Assembly: GCF_002954615.1 (NCBI RefSeq)
Contig: NZ_MSCJ01000002.1
Coordinates: 182,355-246,354, forward strand
Source: Photobacterium angustum
GTDB lineage: Bacteria > Pseudomonadota > Gammaproteobacteria > Enterobacterales > Vibrionaceae
Length of the DNA: 64,000 nt
Direction of reading: 5' to 3'
Below the pieces are notes generated by a model. It was not told the origin of the DNA, made no database searches, and worked only from the letters and a program-made list of their open reading frames with translations. A program made the position numbers and the translations under genes. Below, piece after piece: positions 48,075 through 58,209 of the stretch. How positions within the stretch are numbered: position 1 is the stretch's first letter; every line of letters begins with the position of its first letter.

Positions 48075-48830
48075 TCAGAACTTATAACCACGGTGTAAGG
48101 CAACAATACCGCCCGTTAAGTTGTAATAACTGGTTTGATCAAATCCGGCTTCATCCATCATACCTTTCAAAGTTTCTTGATCAGGATGCATACGGATAGA
48201 TTCAGCAAGGTAACGATAGCTTTCTGCATCATTGGCGATAAGTTCACCCATTTTTGGTAATAGGTGGAATGAGTACGCATCGTAAACTTTTGATAATGGT
48301 TCTAGTGACGGCTTTGAAAACTCTAACACTAATAAACGACCGCCAGGCTTTAACACGCGATACATTGAACGTAGCGCTTTGTCTTTGTCGGTGACGTTAC
48401 GTAAACAAAAGCTGATCGTGATACAGTCAAAGTAATTATCAGGGAAAGGCAATTCTTCCGCATTGGCTTGAACGTAACCCACATTACCGACAATACCACT
48501 GTCTCGCAGTTTACTGCGGCCTACGTTCAACATCGAGTTATTGATATCAGCAAGAATAACCTGACCCGTTTCGCCCACAATACGTGAGAACTTAGCGGTT
48601 AAATCACCCGTACCACCGCCTAAATCAAGTACACGTTGACCTTTGCGTACACCACTGCAGTCAATAGTGAAGCGCTTCCAAACGCGGTGAATGCCCATCG
48701 ACATTAAGTCATTCATGATGTCGTACTTTGCTGCGACCGAGTGAAAGACCTCAGCAACCATGGTTGCTTTTTCGTCTTTGGCAACGGTACGGAAGCCAAA
48801 GTGAGTAGTATCTTGTGTGGTGTCCGTCAT
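48075..48830 (-). CDS. ubiE: ubiquinone/menaquinone C-methyltransferase UbiE
   Basis: SAM-dependent C-methylase for ubiquinone and menaquinone. SAM motif I is [15 protein letters not shown], with [28 protein letters not shown] and the C-terminal [12 protein letters not shown]. The start at [13 protein letters not shown] (48830) gives 251 residues, exactly the E. coli length. It precedes ubiJ by 10 bases. Confidence 0.97.
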   Translation of the reverse strand: MTDTTQDTTHFGFRTVAKDEKATMVAEVFHSVAAKYDIMNDLMSMGIHRVWKRFTIDCSGVRKGQRVLDLGGGTGDLTAKFSRIVGETGQVILADINNSMLNVGRSKLRDSGIVGNVGYVQANAEELPFPDNYFDCITISFCLRNVTDKDKALRSMYRVLKPGGRLLVLEFSKPSLEPLSKVYDAYSFHLLPKMGELIANDAESYRYLAESIRMHPDQETLKGMMDEAGFDQTSYYNLTGGIVALHRGYKF

Positions 48831-48963
48831 GTTCAATCCGTTATATGTACTTATGATGCGCAAAATTCATAGACTTCACTCACCGATAAGCATTAAATTC
48901 ATTTATTCAACTGGCTTAGTGTACTTGATGGTTGCTCTTTGCTCAAAGTCCTTTACCCCACCA

Positions 48964-50499
48964 TTATGATAAATCACCTTCCGATGCTGAGGTTATATGA
49001 GAAAAACCACGATATTCCATTAGGTTAGATTGCGATTTTTCTGCCAGCGTTGGGCTAATATCACGCTTCACTTCGACGCCCAATTGTTTGAAGCTTTCAG
49101 CTTGGCGGATCACGTTACCACGCCCCGTCGCCAGTTTATTCATTGCCCCTTGATAGCTTTGGTTCGCTTTTTCTAACGATTGTCCCATCGCTTCCATGTC
49201 AGTGACAAACAAACGTAATTTGTCGTAAAGCTTGCCTGCACGCTCGGCAATTTCTTTCGCATTTTGATTTTGTCGTTCATTACGCCACAAGTTATTAATG
49301 GTGCGCAGTGCCACCAGCAAGGTCGTTGGACTCACAAGCATGATATTTAAATCCATCGCATCACGGATTAATGCCGGATCGGCTTCAATCGCAGCTTGGA
49401 ACGCAGGCTCTACAGGAATAAACATCAAGACATAATCAAGACTTTGAATGCCATGAAGCTGATGATAATCCTTACGGCTTAACCCTCGCATATGGGCGCG
49501 CATCGAGGCAACATGCTCACTCATGGCGAGTTCACGCTCAGCGATAGTGTCAGCATTAAAGAAGCGTTCATACGCCACCAATGACATCTTGGCATCCACC
49601 ACCACATCTTTTTGTTGGGGTAAATGCACCACAACATCGGGTTGATAACGTTTACCGTCTTCGTTTTCTAAACTGACTTGAGTTTGATATTCATGCCCTT
49701 CACGCAATCCTGAGTCAGACAATACTCGCGCCAGCACGACTTCGCCCCAGTTACCTTGGGCTTTGTTATCCCCTTTTAGGGCTTGGGTTAAGTTAATTGC
49801 CTCTTTCGCCATCTGCTCATTGAGCTGTTTAAGACTATTGATTTGATGCACTAAGGTGTGGCGTTCACGAGACTCTTGCGTGAAGTTATCATTAACCTGC
49901 TTTTTGAAACCTTCAAGTTGCTCTTTGAGTGGACTCAACAAGTTTTCTAAGCTCATCTTATTCTGCTCATCCACCGTTCGGGTCTTCTGTTCAAATAAGC
50001 GATTAGCTAAACTTTCAAATTGAATACGTAGACGCTCTTCAGCATTTTCTAGTAGCTTAATTTTTTCATCTGCCGCTTTTTGCTCTTCAAAATGGCGGGC
50101 ATCTTGCTCGCGAAGATCGGCTTCAAGCCCCGCGCTGGCTAAGCGAGAATGATCAAGCTGCTCGGTTAAATACTGTTTTTCATTTTGCAGCGCGTCAAAG
50201 TGACGCATTTTCTCTAATGCCGCCGCAAGTCGGCCATGCATTTGACGTATTTCATGGGTTAATCTGTCACGATCGTCATCTAACTCTTCCAGCTCTTGGT
50301 TTCTTTCTGCTAGCTGACTTTGTAATTGCTGCTCACGACTTAATGCTAAACGCGCATCTGATTCTGCTTGTTGCTCGACCAGCTGAAGCATTTGTTCATA
50401 TCGACCTTTATACCAGAATGCCGTGATCACACTGGCAACGGTGGCACCTAACAATGTTGCTAATGCGGTAATAACGCCACCACTTAACCATTCTGCCAT
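48964..50499 (-). CDS. rmuC: DNA recombination protein RmuC
   Basis: Limits inverted-repeat rearrangements in E. coli. The 511-residue protein begins with a membrane helix (about 5-27), a long coiled coil to about 190, and the RmuC domain after it (QGNWGEVVLARVLSDSGL, PDVVVHLPQQKDVVVDAKMSL). The start is ATG 50499 (MAEWLSGG); frames 126 bases longer have no reason to be used. It is upstream of ubiE, as in E. coli. Confidence 0.93.
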   Translation of the reverse strand: MAEWLSGGVITALATLLGATVASVITAFWYKGRYEQMLQLVEQQAESDARLALSREQQLQSQLAERNQELEELDDDRDRLTHEIRQMHGRLAAALEKMRHFDALQNEKQYLTEQLDHSRLASAGLEADLREQDARHFEEQKAADEKIKLLENAEERLRIQFESLANRLFEQKTRTVDEQNKMSLENLLSPLKEQLEGFKKQVNDNFTQESRERHTLVHQINSLKQLNEQMAKEAINLTQALKGDNKAQGNWGEVVLARVLSDSGLREGHEYQTQVSLENEDGKRYQPDVVVHLPQQKDVVVDAKMSLVAYERFFNADTIAERELAMSEHVASMRAHMRGLSRKDYHQLHGIQSLDYVLMFIPVEPAFQAAIEADPALIRDAMDLNIMLVSPTTLLVALRTINNLWRNERQNQNAKEIAERAGKLYDKLRLFVTDMEAMGQSLEKANQSYQGAMNKLATGRGNVIRQAESFKQLGVEVKRDISPTLAEKSQSNLMEYRGFSHITSASEGDLS

Positions 50500-50716
50500 A
50501 GTAAATTCTCTATCTTCCTGACGAATTATTCTCGCTTTTAAGGCTAAGAGGATACTGGATAAATGTCCAGCTAACGAAGAACAACTTAAACAATAAATAA
50601 TGGATATAAGCGTTTTTGTTTGCACTCGATCACAGGCTATATCATCACTCGCTATTCACCTGTACAACCATCTCCTACACTGCGTTACCGTCTTACATTT
50701 TTTAACAGGGATAGTC

Positions 50717-51613
50717 ATGAACGAACGCCTCGCTTTAGGATATGGCATTGCCGCTGTTTTACTTTGGTCTACTGTCGCCACCGCTTTTAAAATTACCTTA
50801 GATTATTTTTCACCTGTTCAAATGATGGTGGTTGCCAGTAGCGTGTCTGCTCTCGCCCTTATTGTTATAGCTGGCTATAAAAAAACACTCCACCAGCTTA
50901 AGTCGACTTTTCTTCAACGTCCGCTTTATTACTTATTACTCGGGTTTATCAATCCTTTTGCTTATTACCTAGTGTTATTTAAAGCTTACGACTTATTACC
51001 TGCTTCACAGGCTCAACCCATCAACTACAGTTGGGCGATCACTCTGACTTTAATGGCAGCACTTTTCTTAGGACAAAAAATTCAGCGCAAAGATTGGATA
51101 GCTTGCGTGCTGGGATATGGCGGTGTGGTGGTGATAGCAACTCAAGGAAATATTTCCGCCTTGAATTTCACCAGTCCGTTAGGCGTTGCGTTAGCGCTAT
51201 TTTCGACACTGTTATGGGCCAGCTATTGGATTTTAAACACCAAAAATAAAGCCGATCCCATCTTAGGTTTATTACTGGGCTTTTTAGTCTCGCTGCCATT
51301 TTCTATCGGCTTGAGTCTGTATCTTGGCGGTTGGCAAAGTGTACCTTGGCAAGGCTGGGCAGCTGTCACTTATGTCGGTTTGTTTGAAATGGGGATAACC
51401 TTTGTTTTATGGCTCAATGCGCTACGGTTAACCCGTAATACCGCTAAGATCAGTAACCTGATTTTTATCTCACCTTTTATCTCTTTATTACTGCTCGCCA
51501 CGATTATTGGTGAAACGATTCATCCCTCAACATTGATCGGCTTAATGCTAATTATTGCAGGACTCGTAATCCAACAATGGCAAAGTAAAAAAGCGCGATT
51601 ATTGAATAACTAA
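50717..51613 (+). CDS. EamA-family transporter
   Basis: Inner-membrane drug/metabolite transporter, substrate unknown. The 298-residue protein has ten hydrophobic helices in two EamA halves (first LALGYGIAAVLLWSTVATAF, second SPLGVALALFSTLLWASYWI). The ATG at 50717 (AGGGATA upstream) is preferred; the longer frame runs back over rmuC. It is divergent from rmuC and stands alone. Confidence 0.88.
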   Translation: MNERLALGYGIAAVLLWSTVATAFKITLDYFSPVQMMVVASSVSALALIVIAGYKKTLHQLKSTFLQRPLYYLLLGFINPFAYYLVLFKAYDLLPASQAQPINYSWAITLTLMAALFLGQKIQRKDWIACVLGYGGVVVIATQGNISALNFTSPLGVALALFSTLLWASYWILNTKNKADPILGLLLGFLVSLPFSIGLSLYLGGWQSVPWQGWAAVTYVGLFEMGITFVLWLNALRLTRNTAKISNLIFISPFISLLLLATIIGETIHPSTLIGLMLIIAGLVIQQWQSKKARLLNN

Positions 51614-51621
51614 ATTTTATC

Positions 51622-51650
51622 CAAAAAAAAGCCTGTCGATTTGACAGGCT
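51622..51650 (-). terminator. terminator of the Bcr/CflA-type pump gene
   Basis: AGCCTGTC and GACAGGCT with a 5-base loop are followed on the minus strand by eight U. The plus side has no T run. Confidence 0.85.
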
Positions 51651-51697
51651 ATACGGATAAGGTTGTCACCACCTCACCTTTAAACTCATAATATTTA

Positions 51698-52909
51698 TTA
51701 ATTCTGTACCGTTAACTGAGGGTGCCAACGACGCCCGATTTTCGACACTAAAATCAATAATCCTGGTATCAGCAACCACATTTGTAACGTCATTAATACC
51801 GGTGATGAGAAATCTAATCGTTGAGTTAAACTCACCATGACACCAGCACCACTCATTTGAAATAATCCCAATAATGCCGCTGCAGTTCCAGCACGATCGC
51901 CAAATGGTGCTAATGCTTTTCCGGCTGCAGAGCCTAATACAAAAGCAAACCCAAATGAACAAATGAAGATTGGCACCATAAATGCCCATGCTTGCTGTAA
52001 TTGGCTCAACGACAACATTAATCCACCAGCAAACAATAATGTGATAAGTCCTGTACGAAGAGTACGACGAGTACCAAAGCGATCCATGAACTTAGGTGCA
52101 ACCATACAAGCAGTAATGTTCAATACCGCATTGATCCCAAACCATACCGTAAACTGATGCATGTCCTGACCAAGATGGTTCATCAACCACACTGGTGCTG
52201 AAGTTACATAAGCTAAAATCACCGCCATCGCTAACATGCAAAGCGTAGCATGAAATAAAAATGTTGGTTCGCGTAATACCGACCAGTAACGGCTAATACT
52301 AATCATTGAACCAGAAACATCAGAGTTTGTAGGGCGCGTTTCTTTAAACACAGCCATAATAAAAAGCCCTGCAACGACCGCAAATCCTGCCATGAAACTA
52401 AAGTTTGAACGCCAGCCAAAATGATAAGTAAGCCAAGTGCCTAAAAGAGGAGCTAACGCAGGAATAAAACAAATCGCACCATTTAAATAGCTGATCATAC
52501 GACCACTTTTTTCAGCACCAAAGCTATCACGAACCGCAGCGAAGGCGGCAACGGAGGTGGCACATGCACCAAAACCTTGAAGCAAACGGGCAAGCAATAA
52601 CAAATCTAAGCTCTGGGCTAAATAAGCCATGGTTGAGCTAAAACCATAAATCACGATACCGCCTAGCGCGATAGGTCGACGACCAATACGATCAGCTAAT
52701 GGCCCTGCTAGTAATTGACCTAATCCCATGCTAAACATAAACCATGTCACAGTATCTTGCACACGAGTAGGATCGACAGAAAACGTATTCGCCATTGCAG
52801 GTAAAGCAGGTAGATAAATATCAATCGCTAAAGGACTGAACAATACAAGTGTGATCAATAAAGCCACTTGTATTTTGCTATTTATATTTGGGCTCACACG
52901 GTTCTCCAT
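51698..52909 (-). CDS. Bcr/CflA-family multidrug efflux MFS transporter
   Basis: Proton-driven exporter of the 12-helix drug:H+ antiporter group. The 403-residue protein has the family start LITLVLFSPLAIDIYLPALP, motif A GPLADRIGRRP, LLLLARLLQGFGACATSVA (motif C-like) and GWRSNFSFMA. It resembles Bcr (bicyclomycin) but the substrate cannot be told. It faces a LysR gene with only 89 bases between, so that regulator probably controls it. Confidence 0.9.
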   Translation of the reverse strand: MENRVSPNINSKIQVALLITLVLFSPLAIDIYLPALPAMANTFSVDPTRVQDTVTWFMFSMGLGQLLAGPLADRIGRRPIALGGIVIYGFSSTMAYLAQSLDLLLLARLLQGFGACATSVAAFAAVRDSFGAEKSGRMISYLNGAICFIPALAPLLGTWLTYHFGWRSNFSFMAGFAVVAGLFIMAVFKETRPTNSDVSGSMISISRYWSVLREPTFLFHATLCMLAMAVILAYVTSAPVWLMNHLGQDMHQFTVWFGINAVLNITACMVAPKFMDRFGTRRTLRTGLITLLFAGGLMLSLSQLQQAWAFMVPIFICSFGFAFVLGSAAGKALAPFGDRAGTAAALLGLFQMSGAGVMVSLTQRLDFSSPVLMTLQMWLLIPGLLILVSKIGRRWHPQLTVQN

Positions 52910-52949
52910 TAAAATAAAATTTGTGAAAGCTTAATCACCCTATGGTATG

Positions 52950-52978
52950 AATGGAAATGATGTATATTCATTACCATT
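52950..52978. promoter_or_regulatory. dyad in the pump-LysR intergenic region
   Basis: AATGGAAATGA and TCATTACCATT form an 11-base imperfect inverted repeat with a 7-base spacer, of the kind LysR proteins bind. It lies about 40-68 bases upstream of the pump gene and 21-49 bases upstream of the LysR start. Confidence 0.6.
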
Positions 52979-52998
52979 ATTCCCATAAGGAAAATCAT

Positions 52999-53949
52999 AT
53001 GAATATTGAGAAGTTAGCTCGCTTAGATCTCAATTTATTAGTCTGTTTTAAAGTTTTAATAGAAGAACTTAATGTCACTCGAACTGCGCACCGACTTTGT
53101 TTAAGTCAATCAGCAGTGAGTAAGTCCTTAGCTAAATTACGCACTCAATTTAATGATCCTTTGTTTATTCGAAATTCATATGGTTTATCGCCAACTCCGA
53201 GAACTCTCTTTCTCAAACCCAAACTCGATTTGTTGATCAATCAATTAGAGCTATTAACTCAGCCGGAAGATTTCTATCCACATAACAGTGAATATCGCTT
53301 TCAAATTGCAACGGTTGAAAGTGTATATCCCTTAATTCTGCCTCAATTTTTACCCGCGATTTTTCAACAGGCACCAAGTGTGACTATCAGCACTCACGCA
53401 TGGACAGAACAAACATTTAAAATGCTCCAAAGAGGTGAACTGGATTTAGGTATTACAGGGAAAGATATTGACATCAATGATGCAAAACTCACCATGCTTA
53501 CCATGTTCCCGCCTGATGATATTATCCAACAAGAGATATATCGTGATCACCAAATGTGTATCATTCGAAAAGACCATCCCGCTTTAAGAAAATGCTGGAA
53601 TCTAGAGGCATATTTATCATTACGACATGTACAAGTGCGCTGTGATGGCAATGATCGCTGGTTACTTGATTATCGACTTGCAGATATGGGTTATGAGCGA
53701 GATATCGCTGTCACCGTTCCCGACTTTAATAGTGCAGCGAGCTTATGCTCTTACACTGATTTTATCTTCACAGCACCCAATCACTTTTTAAAAGTCGCGG
53801 CAAAGCAGTCAGATATGGTGGTTTTACCCTTACCATTAGAGTTTCCTCCTATGGCTTACACCCTGTTTTGGCATAGAGACAGAGAAAATGATCAAGCGCT
53901 GACTTGGCTAAGAAACATAATCACCCAAAAAACCCATCATCTTCGCTGA
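52999..53949 (+). CDS. LysR-family transcriptional regulator
   Basis: DNA-binding activator or repressor. The 316-residue protein has the N-terminal winged HTH (LDLNLLVCFKVLIEELNVTR to LCLSQSAVSKSLAKLRTQF) and a C-terminal effector domain (about 95-300). The start at ATG 52999 has AAGGA 10 bases upstream; a frame 48 bases longer overlaps the operator. Its target is likely the adjacent pump gene; the ligand is unknown. Confidence 0.9.
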   Translation: MNIEKLARLDLNLLVCFKVLIEELNVTRTAHRLCLSQSAVSKSLAKLRTQFNDPLFIRNSYGLSPTPRTLFLKPKLDLLINQLELLTQPEDFYPHNSEYRFQIATVESVYPLILPQFLPAIFQQAPSVTISTHAWTEQTFKMLQRGELDLGITGKDIDINDAKLTMLTMFPPDDIIQQEIYRDHQMCIIRKDHPALRKCWNLEAYLSLRHVQVRCDGNDRWLLDYRLADMGYERDIAVTVPDFNSAASLCSYTDFIFTAPNHFLKVAAKQSDMVVLPLPLEFPPMAYTLFWHRDRENDQALTWLRNIITQKTHHLR

Positions 53950-54268
53950 TAACGTTTAACACAAACTAATAAAGGCGAATACTGCCTCTAAAAGATTTCG
54001 CGCAAGTCTACGGTGTTATGATGCCAAATAAAAATGCTTTATTTTCAATACCGCTTTTCCAAATTGGAATCCACCTGCTAACCGATGAATCACTAAGATA
54101 AATAAAGCAGTGAGGTGAATAGTCTGTCATTTATCATAGAGACAATTGATGCAAACCGCTAAACAAGCTAACTTAACAACATTAAACCTGAATCGCTTAT
54201 CCCATGGTGATTGAGGTGAATTCGATCTAACCGCCTTACAATGGTGGTTTCTTGACAAGGACCTATAC
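53950..54268. other. gap between the LysR gene and the aminopeptidase gene
   Basis: I see no gene longer than 20 codons, no terminator and no clear regulatory site. The sequence is AT-rich and probably holds the aminopeptidase promoter. Confidence 0.6.
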
Positions 54269-56056
54269 ATGCAAGCAGTTATCGCACAACGTATTGAGCA
54301 GATCCGTCAGTGGCTTGAAGCACAGCAACTCGATGCCCTACTGATCCCTCATGAAGATGAATATCTTGGTGAGTACATTCCCGATCATAACGAACGCCTT
54401 CATTGGCTAACTGGTTTCACAGGATCAGCTGGTGCTGCAGTGATCACTCGTGACCGTGCAGCAATGTTTGTTGATGGTCGTTATGTTGTGCAAGTTCGCA
54501 AGCAAGTACCGGGGGATGTGTTTGAATATTGCCATCTGATCGAGCAGCCACCTATCCACTGGGCACTAGAAAATCTAGCAGCAGGTAGTAAAGTCGCTAT
54601 TGATAACCGCCTACACAGTGCAGCATGGCTGAAAAATGCCACGACAACCCTTGATGGTGAATTAGAGCTAGTACCAGTTAACGAAAACCCAATTGATGAA
54701 CTATGGCTCGATCGCCCAGCACCAAAACTGTCGGATGCGGAGTTAATGGGGCTAGAGTATGTGGGTCAATCAAGTGAAGAAAAACGTGAACAAATTGCCG
54801 CACTGCTAAAAAAACAAAAAGCGGATGCTGCCTTTTTGAGTCAGCTTGATAGCATTGCTTGGCTACTCAATGTACGTGGCGATGACGTTCACTGTCTACC
54901 CGTTCTGCTTTCAGCTGCCGTGATCCACAGCGATGCATCTGTTGATTTCTATATCGATCATCACCGTCTACCCGAAGGTTTTGCAACACACGTAGGTAAC
55001 GGCGTTAATATCCGCGAGCCAGAACAACTCGCTGCAGGTTTAGCCGCACTTTCAGGTAAACGTGTACAGTTTGATTCTGCGAACAGTAATGCATGGGCAG
55101 CTCAGCAACTAACAGAGGCTGGCGCACAACTTATTGAAGCAGCTAATCCAACGCTACTACCAAAAGCCGCAAAAAACGCGACAGAAATTGCAGGTATGAA
55201 AGCATGTCACATCCGTGATGGTGTCGCGATTTCTAAATTTCTTGCATGGGTAGATAATCAAGTTGCGAGTGGCAATCTATTAGATGAAGCTGCGCTTTCC
55301 GATCAACTTTGGCAATTCCGCCAGCAAGATCCAAGCTGTCGTGACGTGAGCTTCGATACGATTTCAGCCTCTGCTGGTAATGCAGCAATGTGTCACTATA
55401 ACCACATTGATCAGCCACAACCTGGCAAGCTGCAAATGGATACGGTTTACTTAGTCGATTCAGGCGGTCAATACCCTGACGGTACAACAGACATCACCCG
55501 TACTATCGCTATCGGCAATCCAGGTGATGAAGTAAAACAAGCCTTCACGCTGGTACTAAAAGGTCATATTTCATTAGCTTCGGCGCGTTTCCCGAAAGGC
55601 ACAACAGGCTCACAGCTTGACGCACTCGCGCGTCAGCATCTATGGGCGTATGGTTTTGATTATGACCATGGTACCGGTCATGGCGTTGGTCACTTCTTAA
55701 GTGTTCATGAAGGTCCTCAGCGTATTTCTAAAGTGGCTAACCCAACTGCGCTATTGCCAGGTATGGTGTTATCTAACGAGCCGGGTTATTACCGTGCAGA
55801 CGCATTTGGTATTCGTATCGAAAACCTTGAACTGGTCGTCGATATTGAAACTCAAGGCGACATGAACGTCATGGGCTTTGAATCGTTGACCCGAGCGCCA
55901 ATTGATAAGCGTTTGATCGATCCTGCACTACTAACTGACGTAGAGCTTGCATGGCTAAACAACTATCACCAAACCGTGTTTAACGTGATCAGCCCATCGC
56001 TGACAGGTAGTGATCTTGAGTGGCTAACACAAGCAACATCACCACTAAGCCGCTAA
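54269..56056 (+). CDS. Xaa-Pro aminopeptidase (M24B, long three-domain form)
   Basis: Dimetal peptidase that removes the residue before proline. The 595-residue chain has two creatinase-like N-terminal domains (1-160, 165-305) and the pita-bread catalytic domain. Ligands are in YLVDSGGQYPDGTTDITRT (both Asp), GTGHGVGHFLSVHEG (His), LSNEPGYY (Glu) and IENLEL (Glu). The size fits the eukaryote-like XPNPEP1 branch, not the 440-residue E. coli PepP. A distant ribosome site AAGGA is present. It is a single gene. Confidence 0.92.
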   Translation: MQAVIAQRIEQIRQWLEAQQLDALLIPHEDEYLGEYIPDHNERLHWLTGFTGSAGAAVITRDRAAMFVDGRYVVQVRKQVPGDVFEYCHLIEQPPIHWALENLAAGSKVAIDNRLHSAAWLKNATTTLDGELELVPVNENPIDELWLDRPAPKLSDAELMGLEYVGQSSEEKREQIAALLKKQKADAAFLSQLDSIAWLLNVRGDDVHCLPVLLSAAVIHSDASVDFYIDHHRLPEGFATHVGNGVNIREPEQLAAGLAALSGKRVQFDSANSNAWAAQQLTEAGAQLIEAANPTLLPKAAKNATEIAGMKACHIRDGVAISKFLAWVDNQVASGNLLDEAALSDQLWQFRQQDPSCRDVSFDTISASAGNAAMCHYNHIDQPQPGKLQMDTVYLVDSGGQYPDGTTDITRTIAIGNPGDEVKQAFTLVLKGHISLASARFPKGTTGSQLDALARQHLWAYGFDYDHGTGHGVGHFLSVHEGPQRISKVANPTALLPGMVLSNEPGYYRADAFGIRIENLELVVDIETQGDMNVMGFESLTRAPIDKRLIDPALLTDVELAWLNNYHQTVFNVISPSLTGSDLEWLTQATSPLSR

Positions 56057-56074
56057 TTCATAGATAAGAAAAAG

Positions 56075-56107
56075 AAAAGCCAGTACACATCGCGTACTGG
56101 CTTTTTT
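56075..56107. terminator. bidirectional terminator between the aminopeptidase gene and thiH
   Basis: AGCCAGTAC and GTACTGGCT with a 7-base loop, flanked by A and T runs, lie between convergent genes. Confidence 0.9.
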
Positions 56108-56108
56108 A

Positions 56109-57221
56109 TTATCCGGAATAGGCGTGGTGCCAATCTTTCCACACCACTTCAAACCCTTTTTGCTTGACTGCTGTAGCAACATCTGCGACCGAACGTTCAT
56201 CACTGATTGCAAACTGTTCTAGCTCTGGCGTGTCATCGGCGTATCCGCCCGGTTGGGTTTTAGAGCCCGCAGACATACTAGTGATCCCCAAGGGCAATAC
56301 ATTATCGCGAAAATGCGGTGACTCTCGCGTTGATAACGACAGCTCAACTTCAGGATTAAACAGTCGATATGCACAAATCAATTGCACCAGTTGGCGATCA
56401 GTCATCACCGATTTAGGCTCTAATCCACCAGTACAGGGTCTTAAACGTGGGAATGAAATCGAATAGCGGCTTTGCCAATAGGTACGTTCAAGATAAGCCA
56501 AATGACTGGCAACAAAAAAACAATCCGTGCGCCATTCTTCCATACCGATCAAAGCCCCAATCCCAATCTTGTCTATTCCAGCTTTTGCTAACCGATCTGG
56601 TGTCGCTAAGCGGTATTCAAAATTGGTTTTATTGCCTCGTAAATGATGCTTCGCATAGGTTGGCGCATTATAGGTTTCTTGATACACCATCACCGCATCT
56701 AAACCAAGTTCTCTCAGCTCTTGATACTCATCTTGCTCAAGTGGCTGTACTTCCATTGCCAAATAGCTGAAGTGCTGTTTGATTCGAGGGATCGCATCAC
56801 GAAAGTAATTCATACCGACTTTGGTTTGATGCTCGCCAGTGACCAATAATACACTATCAAAATTTAGCGTTTTTATTGCCTCACACTCTCGCTCTATTTC
56901 TTGCTCACCCAAGGTACGGCGCTTAATGCGATTTTCCATCGAAAAACCACAATAGGTACACGCATTGGCACACAGATTCGAAAGATATAACGGCACATAA
57001 AAACTCATGGTATGACCAAACCGCTGACGTGTTAGCATCGCAGAGAGTTGTGCCATTTGCTCTAAGTAAGGTTCAGCCGCAGGTGAAATTAAGGCTTTAA
57101 AATCCTCTAGATCCAGCGTTGATTTTCCTAAAGCACGCTCAACATCGGTAGCCGTTTTAGCATAAATCGACAAACGGATATCATCCCAATCCATTTGTTG
57201 CCAAACATCCACAAAGCTCAT
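56109..57221 (-). CDS. thiH: tyrosine lyase ThiH (2-iminoacetate synthase)
   Basis: Radical-SAM enzyme that cleaves tyrosine to give dehydroglycine for the thiazole ring, used by anaerobes and facultative anaerobes. The cluster motif is CANACTYC (C84, C88, C91). Other marks are FDSVLLVTGEH, IGIGALIGMEEWR and LRPCTGGLEPKS. It is 370 residues and last in the thi operon, 9 bases after thiG. Confidence 0.95.
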   Translation of the reverse strand: MSFVDVWQQMDWDDIRLSIYAKTATDVERALGKSTLDLEDFKALISPAAEPYLEQMAQLSAMLTRQRFGHTMSFYVPLYLSNLCANACTYCGFSMENRIKRRTLGEQEIERECEAIKTLNFDSVLLVTGEHQTKVGMNYFRDAIPRIKQHFSYLAMEVQPLEQDEYQELRELGLDAVMVYQETYNAPTYAKHHLRGNKTNFEYRLATPDRLAKAGIDKIGIGALIGMEEWRTDCFFVASHLAYLERTYWQSRYSISFPRLRPCTGGLEPKSVMTDRQLVQLICAYRLFNPEVELSLSTRESPHFRDNVLPLGITSMSAGSKTQPGGYADDTPELEQFAISDERSVADVATAVKQKGFEVVWKDWHHAYSG

Positions 57222-57230
57222 GTTGGCTCC

Positions 57231-57995
57231 TTACTCGTTAAGAAATGCCGTTAGTGGGCTTGATGCAATAGCATGGTTCACCTTACCTGCAAGACCAGCT
57301 TCATATGCCATACGACCACTTTCCACGGCCAATTTAAATGCACGCCCCATTGCAATCGGATCACTTGCCGCTGCGATGGCAGTATTAACCAATACCGCAT
57401 CAGCCCCCATTTCCATCGCTTCTGCGGCATGAGAAGGTGCACCAATGCCCGCATCCACCACCACAGGTACTTGTGCCTGATCGATAATAATGCGAAGAAA
57501 ATCGCGAGAGGCGACCCCTTTATTCGAGCCAATCGGCGCACCTAATGGCATCACGGCAGCGCAACCCACATCTTCTAATCGCTTACAAAGCACAGGATCA
57601 GCATGACAGTAAGGCAGTACGAAAAACCCTTCTTTTACCAACTGCTCAGCCGCTTTTAATGTTTCAATCGGATCAGGCATGAGGTATTTTGGATCAGGGT
57701 GAATTTCTAATTTTAGCCAATTCGTCCCCAATGCTTCTCTGGCTAGCTGCGCAGCAAAGATCGCTTCTTTGGCATTTTTCGCCCCTGACGTATTAGGCAG
57801 TAAATTCACTCCAGCTTGGATCAATGGCGCTAAGATATCGTCATCACGCTCAGCAATATTGACCCGCTTTAGTGCCATGGTCACGAGCTCAGAGCCTGTC
57901 GCTAAAATCGATTCAGCCATGACATCACGATTAGCGTACTTACCCGTTCCGGTAAATAATCGCGATGTGAATGTTTTATCTGCAATAGTCAACAT
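57231..57995 (-). CDS. thiG: thiazole synthase ThiG
   Basis: Builds the thiazole phosphate from deoxyxylulose phosphate, dehydroglycine and ThiS thiocarboxylate. The 254-residue barrel has [12 protein letters not shown], the [16 protein letters not shown] phosphate region and [31 protein letters not shown]. It is next to thiS with one base between. Confidence 0.96.
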   Translation of the reverse strand: MLTIADKTFTSRLFTGTGKYANRDVMAESILATGSELVTMALKRVNIAERDDDILAPLIQAGVNLLPNTSGAKNAKEAIFAAQLAREALGTNWLKLEIHPDPKYLMPDPIETLKAAEQLVKEGFFVLPYCHADPVLCKRLEDVGCAAVMPLGAPIGSNKGVASRDFLRIIIDQAQVPVVVDAGIGAPSHAAEAMEMGADAVLVNTAIAAASDPIAMGRAFKLAVESGRMAYEAGLAGKVNHAIASSPLTAFLNE

Positions 57996-57996
57996 A

Positions 57997-58209
57997 TTAA
58001 CCTCCTGCTATCGCTTGAAATAACGCGATCTGATCGCCGTCAGCAATGACGGTTGTCGGCCACTCACTGGCAGCAACAATACGCTGGTTTATCGCGACCG
58101 CTGTACCTTTTATGGGTAAATCTAACTGCATAACAAATTGATGAACGGTTTGCTCAGCCTCGCAAGACATAGATTCATCGTTCAGCCAGATAGTTATCAT
58201 GGTAGCCAT
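57997..58209 (-). CDS. thiS: sulfur carrier protein ThiS
   Basis: Ubiquitin-like carrier of the thiazole sulfur. The 70-residue protein ends in the required Gly-Gly (FQAIAGG), adenylated by Thi[17 protein letters not shown] is typical. It abuts thiF and thiG. Confidence 0.95.
   Translation of the reverse strand: MATMITIWLNDESMSCEAEQTVHQFVMQLDLPIKGTAVAINQRIVAASEWPTTVIADGDQIALFQAIAGG

Noticed and set aside
54149..54220. About 20-codon frame MQTAKQANLTTLNLNRL upstream of the aminopeptidase
   Set aside because: It is short, has no ribosome site and no terminator or attenuator structure.
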